Positions 59,641 to 64,000 of a DNA stretch of 64,000 nucleotides are shown piece after piece; within the stretch, counting starts at the first letter, position 1, and each line of letters starts with the position of its first letter. The notes beneath the pieces are model-generated. The model ran no database searches, was not told where the DNA came from, and worked only from the letters and a program-made list of their open reading frames with translations. The stretch is from Amycolatopsis albispora (GTDB lineage Bacteria; Actinomycetota; Actinomycetes; Mycobacteriales; Pseudonocardiaceae). The DNA lies in NCBI RefSeq assembly GCF_003312875.1, contig NZ_CP015163.1, positions 7,812,001 to 7,876,000 of the forward strand, in the 5' to 3' direction. Made by a program: the position numbers and the translations under genes.

Positions 59641-60572
59641 CGCTGGTGCTCCAGAACTCGTTGCGGGACAAGGGCTTTACCGGTGGCGAGCGCGGTGCCG
59701 AGCACCAGCAGCGCGAACGCGCCGAGGGTGAGGGCGTCCGGGTCCGTGAGCGGCTGGCCACGCAGGGCCTGCCAGGTGACCAGGCCGAGCAGGCCGGTGT
59801 ACGCGCCGGCGGCCACCCAGATCAGGCGACGGCGGACTTCGCCGTCACCCAGCACCGGGACCCGGCGCGCGGCGGCGGTCAGCGCGATCAGCAGCAGCGG
59901 CAGCACCTGCAGCGCGTGCATGCCGACGAAGTGCGGGATGCGCAGGTCGCCGCCGGTGGTGCTCCAGCCGGTGACCGGCAGGCCCGGCCCGCCGTCGGGC
60001 ACGCCGACCGAATGCGCGCCGACGGTGTCGGTGATGCCGGTGGCCAGCTGGTTTGCCGTCGGCAGCACCATCAGCACGCCCAGCGCCAGGCCGACGCCGG
60101 AGAGCAGCATGCCGAGCCGGATCGCGGTGGCCGACGCGCGGTCGGCGTACTTCCCGGCCAGCAGCACCGCGCCGAGCAGGAAGTGCGCCACCAGCAGGAC
60201 CGAGATGGTGGCGCCCATCAGGTCGAACACCAGCGAGTCGAACTCGGTGCCCACGTTGAAGTGGCTGCGCGTGCCGCGGACCACCTGGCCGACGATGGCG
60301 ATCATCTCGATGGTGCCCGCCGCGGCGATCACCGTGCCGGTCCACCAGCCCAGCCGCGGCCAGCGGCTCTGGAAGGACAGCATCCACGCCCAGGTCAGCG
60401 CGTAGGCCAGGAACGACACCGCGAACTTGAACGGCTTGAGCCAGATCGGCGCCCCGAGTAGCACCCGGTCGTCGAGCACCAGCCCGGCCGCCGCGAACAC
60501 GGCCGTTCCGGCCATCGCGGCGGCGAACAGCATGAGCGGCCGATGCCACTCACGCATCGAGCGCGGGTCCAT
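59637..60572 (-). CDS. Hypothetical multi-pass membrane protein
   Basis: The 311-residue protein has eight or so predicted transmembrane helices and conserved-looking internal polar residues (PIWLKPFKFAVSFLAYALTW, then GMHALQVLPLLLIAL with histidines). GGGAGGAACC precedes the ATG. It forms an operon with the ABA4-like gene and is divergent from a MerR-family regulator. The function is unknown. Confidence 0.75.
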   Translation of the reverse strand: MDPRSMREWHRPLMLFAAAMAGTAVFAAAGLVLDDRVLLGAPIWLKPFKFAVSFLAYALTWAWMLSFQSRWPRLGWWTGTVIAAAGTIEMIAIVGQVVRGTRSHFNVGTEFDSLVFDLMGATISVLLVAHFLLGAVLLAGKYADRASATAIRLGMLLSGVGLALGVLMVLPTANQLATGITDTVGAHSVGVPDGGPGLPVTGWSTTGGDLRIPHFVGMHALQVLPLLLIALTAAARRVPVLGDGEVRRRLIWVAAGAYTGLLGLVTWQALRGQPLTDPDALTLGAFALLVLGTALATGKALVPQRVLEHQR

Positions 60573-60587
60573 GGTTCCTCCCAGTAT

Positions 60588-60664
60588 GGATAGTGGCGCT
60601 GTCTACTATCGGATACCGTCACTATCCACTCTGCTCGACCAGAAGGCAAGCGAAAATGGATAGC
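60588..60664. promoter_or_regulatory. Cluster of GGATAG/CTATCC repeats, MerR operator candidate
   Basis: GGATAGTG (60588-60595) and CACTATCC (60620-60627) are perfect inverted partners. ACTATC recurs at 60605 and GGATAG at 60659. All lie between the divergent membrane protein gene and the MerR gene. Confidence 0.6.
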
Positions 60665-60706
60665 GATGGTGTCCGTAGGCTGAGTGGCCGAAGGACGGGA
60701 GGCGCG

Positions 60707-61336
60707 ATGCGCGTAGCGGAACTGAGCAGGCGGACCGGGGTGGCGGTGCCGACGATCAAGTACTACCTCCGCGAAGGCCTGCTGCCGCCCGGCGAGCTGA
60801 CCAGTCCCAACCAGGCGCGGTACTCCGAGGAGCACGTCCGGCGGCTCAAGCTGGTGCGGGCGCTGCTCGACGTCGGCGGGCTGTCCGTGGCGGCGGTGCG
60901 CGAAGTGCTGGACACCATGGCGAACGACGACAAGTCGATGTTCAACGTGCTCGGCAAGGTGCAGCACAACCTGGCCGGGCAGCTCGCCGCGACCGAGGGG
61001 GAGCGGCAGGAGACGGCGAGCCGGATCGCGCACGAGCTGATCGAGCGGCACGGCTGGCAGATCAAGCCGGGCTCCCCGCCGCTGGCGTCGCTGATCACGG
61101 CGCTCGCGACGCTGATCGAACTGCACGGCGAGGACCTGCTGGAACTGCTCGACGCCTACGCCGACGCCTCCGAGCGCGTCGCCGAATTCGACATCGAGTA
61201 CACCCGCCGCGGTGCCGACCGGGCCGACGCGGTGGAGCGCATGGTGATCGGGACCGTGGTGGGTGACGCGATCCTGAGCGCACTACGCCGGCTGGCCCAC
61301 GAAAACGAGGCCGCTCGCCGTCTCACCGGGGGTTAA
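60707..61336 (+). CDS. MerR-family regulator
   Basis: The 209-residue protein has a MerR winged HTH (MRVAELSRRTGVAVPTIKYY, LREGLLPPG) and then a helical effector domain of about 130 residues, longer than metal-type MerR dimers and of TetR-like helical character. ATG 60707 is chosen because GGGAGG lies five bases upstream; an upstream in-frame ATG at 60656 has none. It probably controls the divergent membrane protein operon. Confidence 0.85.
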   Translation: MRVAELSRRTGVAVPTIKYYLREGLLPPGELTSPNQARYSEEHVRRLKLVRALLDVGGLSVAAVREVLDTMANDDKSMFNVLGKVQHNLAGQLAATEGERQETASRIAHELIERHGWQIKPGSPPLASLITALATLIELHGEDLLELLDAYADASERVAEFDIEYTRRGADRADAVERMVIGTVVGDAILSALRRLAHENEAARRLTGG

Positions 61337-61373
61337 CGTTGAGTGGTCGCGCGGGTGGAAGGGGTGAGCGGTG

Positions 61374-62237
61374 ATGGGGCGGAACAGGGCGGGCACGCCG
61401 GGGCCGGGGCAGTACCCGGTGCGGTTCGGCACCGCGGAGCTGTTGCGGGACCTCGATCGCGCCAACGGCTGGCAGCTCAACGTCGACGGCATCCCGCAGT
61501 CCTATGTGGATCTTGACCGGCCGTCGCACCTGGAGTTCGAGTACGTGCGCCGGATCGGCGACGTGATCGACTGCCTGCCGGGGCTCGCGCTGGACGTGCT
61601 GCACGTCGGCGGCGGCGCGTGCACGCTGCCCCGGTACGTCGCGGCCACGCGGCCGGGTTCGCGCCAGCTGGTGTTCGAGGCCGACGGCCCGTTGATCGAA
61701 CTGGTGCGGGAACACCTGGACTTGCGCTCGGTGCCGGGGTTGCGGGTGCGCGAGTCAGACGGCCGCGAAGGCATCGCCAGCCGCCGCGGCGATTCCGCGG
61801 ATCTGGTGGTGCTGGACGCCTTCGAGCGCGCGGCCATGCCGAGCAAGCTGGCGACGCTGGAGTCCACCAGGGACATCGCGCGGGTGCTGCGATCGTCCGG
61901 TACCTACCTGGTGAACATCTCCGACGGTCCGGGGCTGCGGTTCGCCCGGCGGGTGGTCGCGACGGTGACCTCGGTGTTCGAGCACGCGCTCCTGCTGGCG
62001 GAACCGGCGATCCTGCGGGGCAGGCGGTTCGGGAACCTGGTGCTGGCCGCGTCGGCGGTCGAGCTGCCCTTCGCCGAGGTCGCCCGGCGCTCGGCGTCGG
62101 CGGCGTTCCCCGCGCGCTGCCTGGCCGACGACGAGCTGAAGTCCTTGCGCGGCAAGGCAAAACCGCTCACCGATGGGGAGCCGGTGAGCGCGCCGGTGCC
62201 CCCGGACGACGCCTTCGGCCTGGCCGGACGGCGTTGA
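61374..62237 (+). CDS. Spermidine synthase-like protein
   Basis: The 287-residue protein has the Rossmann methyltransferase fold of the spermidine synthase group: YVDLDRPSHLEFEYVRRIGD, then DVLHVGGGACTLPRYVAATR (nucleotide loop) and LVVLDAFERAAMPSKLATLE. Residues needed for polyamine binding are not all evident, so it may be a divergent methyltransferase-like protein. ATG 61374 follows GGGGTGAGCG. The MFS gene follows after seven bases. Confidence 0.75.
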   Translation: MGRNRAGTPGPGQYPVRFGTAELLRDLDRANGWQLNVDGIPQSYVDLDRPSHLEFEYVRRIGDVIDCLPGLALDVLHVGGGACTLPRYVAATRPGSRQLVFEADGPLIELVREHLDLRSVPGLRVRESDGREGIASRRGDSADLVVLDAFERAAMPSKLATLESTRDIARVLRSSGTYLVNISDGPGLRFARRVVATVTSVFEHALLLAEPAILRGRRFGNLVLAASAVELPFAEVARRSASAAFPARCLADDELKSLRGKAKPLTDGEPVSAPVPPDDAFGLAGRR

Positions 62238-62244
62238 GCCCGCC

Positions 62245-63459
62245 ATGGCCCGCGCGTCCTACGCCGCGGTGTTCCGGGTGCCGTCGTTCACCGCGATGTG
62301 GTTGTCGCAGGTGGTGTCGGTGGCCGGTGACCAGCTCGCCAGGGTGGCGCTCGCGGTGCTGGTCTTCGAACGCACCGGCTCGGCTGGATGGACCGCGCTC
62401 GCCTGGGCGCTGACGTTTCTAGCGGACCTGCTCGGCGGGCTGTTCCTGGCCGGGCTGGCCGACCGGTACCCGGCACGCGTGGTGCTGATCGCCGCGGACC
62501 TGGTGCGGGCCGGGCTGGTCGCGGTGATGCTGGTGCCCGGACTGTCCATTGTGGCCCTGTGTGCGGCGGTGTTCGCCGTGCAGCTGCTGTCCGCGCCGTT
62601 CTCCGCGGCCCGTGCCTCGCTGCTGGTGAAGTGGTTGCGGCCGTTGGGTTTGCACGATCTCGGGGTGAGCGTGGTGAGCACCACGTTCCAGGTGGCGCTG
62701 CTGATCGGGCTGCCGCTGGGCGGGGGACTGGTCGCACTGCTCGGGGTGCCCGCCGTGCTGCTGATCGACGTGGCGACGTTCCTGTTGTCCGCCTTGGTGA
62801 TCGCGATCGGCGTGCGGGCGGATGTCCGGATGGGACCGGTCGCCGGGATGACACCGTGGGAACGCGCGCGGGCGGGCGCGCGGCTGATCTCGCGGCGGCC
62901 GAAGCTGCGGACGTTGTTGTTGCTGGCTTGTGTGGCGGGGTTCTACACCGCGCCGGAAGGGCTGGCGATCCCGTACGCCGAGCAGATCGGCGCCGGACCG
63001 GCCGGGGCCGGCTGGCTGCTGGTGGCGAACCCGGCGGGGACCGTGCTCGGGAACCTGGTGCTCGCGCGATGGGTTCCCCAGCGGTGGCGGTTGCGGTTGC
63101 TGGGGCCGCTCGCGATCGCCAGCTGCGTGGTGCTGCTGCCCTCGTTCGCCGCGCCGGAACTGTGGATTTCGTTGCTGCTGTGGACTTTGTGCGGGGTGGC
63201 GTCGGCACACGACATGGTCACGCAGGCGGCTTTTGTGCGTGAGACCCCGGAAGAGCAGCTCGGGCAGGCGTTCGGTCTCGCGGGCGCGGCGCTGCGCGTG
63301 GCGCAGGGGCTGGGCATCGTGGCGACCGGCGCGCTGGCCGGGCTGACCGGTCCCGCGGTGGCCATCGGGCTCACCGCCGCGGTCGGCACGGTGGCGGCCG
63401 TGGTCGCGGCCGGGGCCTGGCGGCGGGCGTCGGCATCCCCGCCCGCGGCGGCCGGTTGA
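62245..63459 (+). CDS. MFS exporter (DHA3-like)
   Basis: The 404-residue protein has twelve transmembrane helices with the motif DRYPARVVLIAADLVRAGLV in loop 2-3 and a DHA3-style second half. It probably exports drugs, siderophores or peptides; the substrate is unknown. It lies seven bases after the spermidine synthase-like gene, so the two are probably co-transcribed. Confidence 0.82.
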   Translation: MARASYAAVFRVPSFTAMWLSQVVSVAGDQLARVALAVLVFERTGSAGWTALAWALTFLADLLGGLFLAGLADRYPARVVLIAADLVRAGLVAVMLVPGLSIVALCAAVFAVQLLSAPFSAARASLLVKWLRPLGLHDLGVSVVSTTFQVALLIGLPLGGGLVALLGVPAVLLIDVATFLLSALVIAIGVRADVRMGPVAGMTPWERARAGARLISRRPKLRTLLLLACVAGFYTAPEGLAIPYAEQIGAGPAGAGWLLVANPAGTVLGNLVLARWVPQRWRLRLLGPLAIASCVVLLPSFAAPELWISLLLWTLCGVASAHDMVTQAAFVRETPEEQLGQAFGLAGAALRVAQGLGIVATGALAGLTGPAVAIGLTAAVGTVAAVVAAGAWRRASASPPAAAG

Positions 63460-63499
63460 CGATCCCGGCGGACGCGGGCGGGGGGCGGCCGCTGCTCGG

Positions 63500-63526
63500 T
63501 CACCAGTTGTTCTCCTGCTTGCGCAT
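63500..63526 (-). CDS. Tiny ORF encoding MRKQENNW
   Basis: An eight-codon frame runs from ATG (63524-63526) to TGA. GAGGTGA lies eight bases before the ATG, a strong ribosome binding site. The last four residues and the stop are identical to the second tiny ORF at 63589, while flanking bases differ. The family is not recognised. Confidence 0.45.
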   Translation of the reverse strand: MRKQENNW

Positions 63527-63588
63527 GGGGAATGTCACCTCTTCTCGTACTGAGGATTCGACGGAATCGACTCGCGGACCCGGACGGC

Positions 63589-63609
63589 TCACCAGTTGTT
63601 CTCGCGCAT
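63589..63609 (-). CDS. Tiny ORF encoding MRENNW
   Basis: A six-codon frame runs from ATG (63607-63609) to TGA, preceded by GGAGGTGA with six-base spacing. Conservation with the ORF at 63500 is confined to GAGGTGA, ATGCGC and GAGAACAACTGGTGA, exactly the translated parts. It is upstream of the other on the same strand. Confidence 0.45.
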   Translation of the reverse strand: MRENNW

Positions 63610-63698
63610 GGCGGCTCACCTCCCCCCCCAGCAAGGCGGAACCCCGGACTCGGCTGTCCGGGTGGTTTCAGCATCCGGTATGAGCGGGCCTGTACACA

Positions 63699-63712
63699 AA
63701 CCGTGATCGGTT
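63699..63712. promoter_or_regulatory. Inverted repeat AACCG-TGAT-CGGTT
   Basis: A perfect 5-bp dyad lies 15 bases upstream of the membrane protein start at 63728 and upstream of the divergent tiny ORFs. It may be a shared operator. The rest of 63460-63727 holds no other evident feature. Confidence 0.4.
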
Positions 63713-63727
63713 GGTTACGGTGAAGAT

Positions 63728-64000
63728 ATGGGTTCGTTGGGCCGCCCGACCGGCTGGGCCCTCTGGTCAGCACCACGCCAGGTCGTGGTGTGGGTGCTGG
63801 CCGTCGAGGTGGTGGCGCTGGTGGCCACCGCGGCCACCGCGTCGCTGGCGCCGGTGGACGCCGCCGGGCTGGCCCGCTTCGGACTGCTCGGCGCCTGCCT
63901 GGTCGCGCACGTCGAGCTGTCCAGGACGATCGAGCGCAAGCGGGAGGTCGCCGCCGGCTCGGGTCCCTATCTGAGCACGACGAGCGTGTGGAACTTCGCC
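63728..64000 (+). CDS. Membrane protein, N-terminal part (GGDEF-protein-like), runs off window
   Basis: ATG 63728 opens a frame that remains open to the last base, 91 residues. It starts MGSLGRPTGWALWSAPRQVV, then has two transmembrane helices (about 19-38 and 50-66) and HVELSRTIERKREVAAGSGP followed by TTSVWNFA. This resembles the N-terminal membrane region of actinobacterial diguanylate cyclase-type proteins; the GGDEF domain would lie beyond the window. The ribosome binding site is weak (GGTGAAG). Confidence 0.55.
   Translation, partial: MGSLGRPTGWALWSAPRQVVVWVLAVEVVALVATAATASLAPVDAAGLARFGLLGACLVAHVELSRTIERKREVAAGSGPYLSTTSVWNFA

Noticed and set aside
1..64000. tRNA, rRNA or riboswitch genes
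   Set aside because: No cloverleaf-like sequences, rRNA stretches or recognisable riboswitch cores were seen by eye; a covariance search would be needed to exclude small RNAs.

Overview
The window is high-GC actinobacterial DNA. Codon use, GTG starts, and the mix of secreted glycoside hydrolases, a GAF-ANTAR protein, a RsbW-like kinase and many one-component regulators suggest a Pseudonocardiales-type soil actinomycete, perhaps Amycolatopsis or a relative (inference; there is no rRNA or tRNA here to confirm it).

Positions 1 to about 29,300 are the right-hand part of a siphovirus-type prophage whose left end lies outside the window. It starts with a two-glycosyltransferase cassette (1-1508) and two small minus-strand genes (1515-2456). 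A collinear virion operon follows (2532-22191): large terminase, portal, MuF-like head protein, scaffold, HK97-fold capsid, connectors, tail tube, a G/GT chaperone pair with a clear -1 slippery site (CCCAAAA, 11306-11312), tape measure, a hub with a nested LamG domain, fibre-like protein and two small membrane proteins. The lysogeny side (22210-29298) is mostly minus strand: a membrane protein, two XRE regulators, a run of small cysteine-rich proteins with several hidden, translationally coupled short genes, then a large serine integrase. No endolysin, small terminase or replication genes are visible; they may lie left of the window. The integrase runs into a 5'-truncated MHS-family transporter (29300-29965), so the phage appears to have integrated inside that gene.

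Positions 29,962-43,142 are chromosome: divergent secreted GH16 and GH6 glucanases around an inverted repeat, an SMI1/KNR4 protein, a TetR-esterase pair with a palindromic operator, a large TerD-domain protein, a YihY membrane protein, a GAF-ANTAR protein facing an anti-sigma-type ATPase, a secreted GH76, a flavin monooxygenase, and an ABM-truncated-globin fusion divergent from an HxlR regulator.

Positions 43,269-54,620 form a carbohydrate catabolism locus, probably for a polyol or tetrose sugar. It holds a polyol-type MFS permease, two FGGY kinases, a DeoR repressor, a histidine phosphatase, a HAD hydrolase, a fused DhaK-DhaL kinase, an RpiB-family isomerase, a 2-hydroxyacid dehydrogenase and a class II aldolase. 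One perfect 13-bp operator (TGTTAAGTTAACA) occurs twice, at the permease-kinase promoter and at the divergent phosphatase/HAD promoter. Between the DhaKL and RpiB genes lies a 1-kb array of in-frame tandem repeats (174-bp unit) that reads as an arginine-rich protein overlapping both neighbours by four bases.

Positions 54,627-64,000 carry regulator-target pairs with readable operators (ArsR/SDR, LysR/TDT transporter, MerR/membrane proteins), a GlxA-type AraC regulator, a cupin, a spermidine-synthase-like protein and an MFS exporter. Near the right edge are two tiny minus-strand ORFs, each with its own strong ribosome binding site, encoding MRENNW and MRKQENNW, next to a divergent membrane protein that runs off the window.
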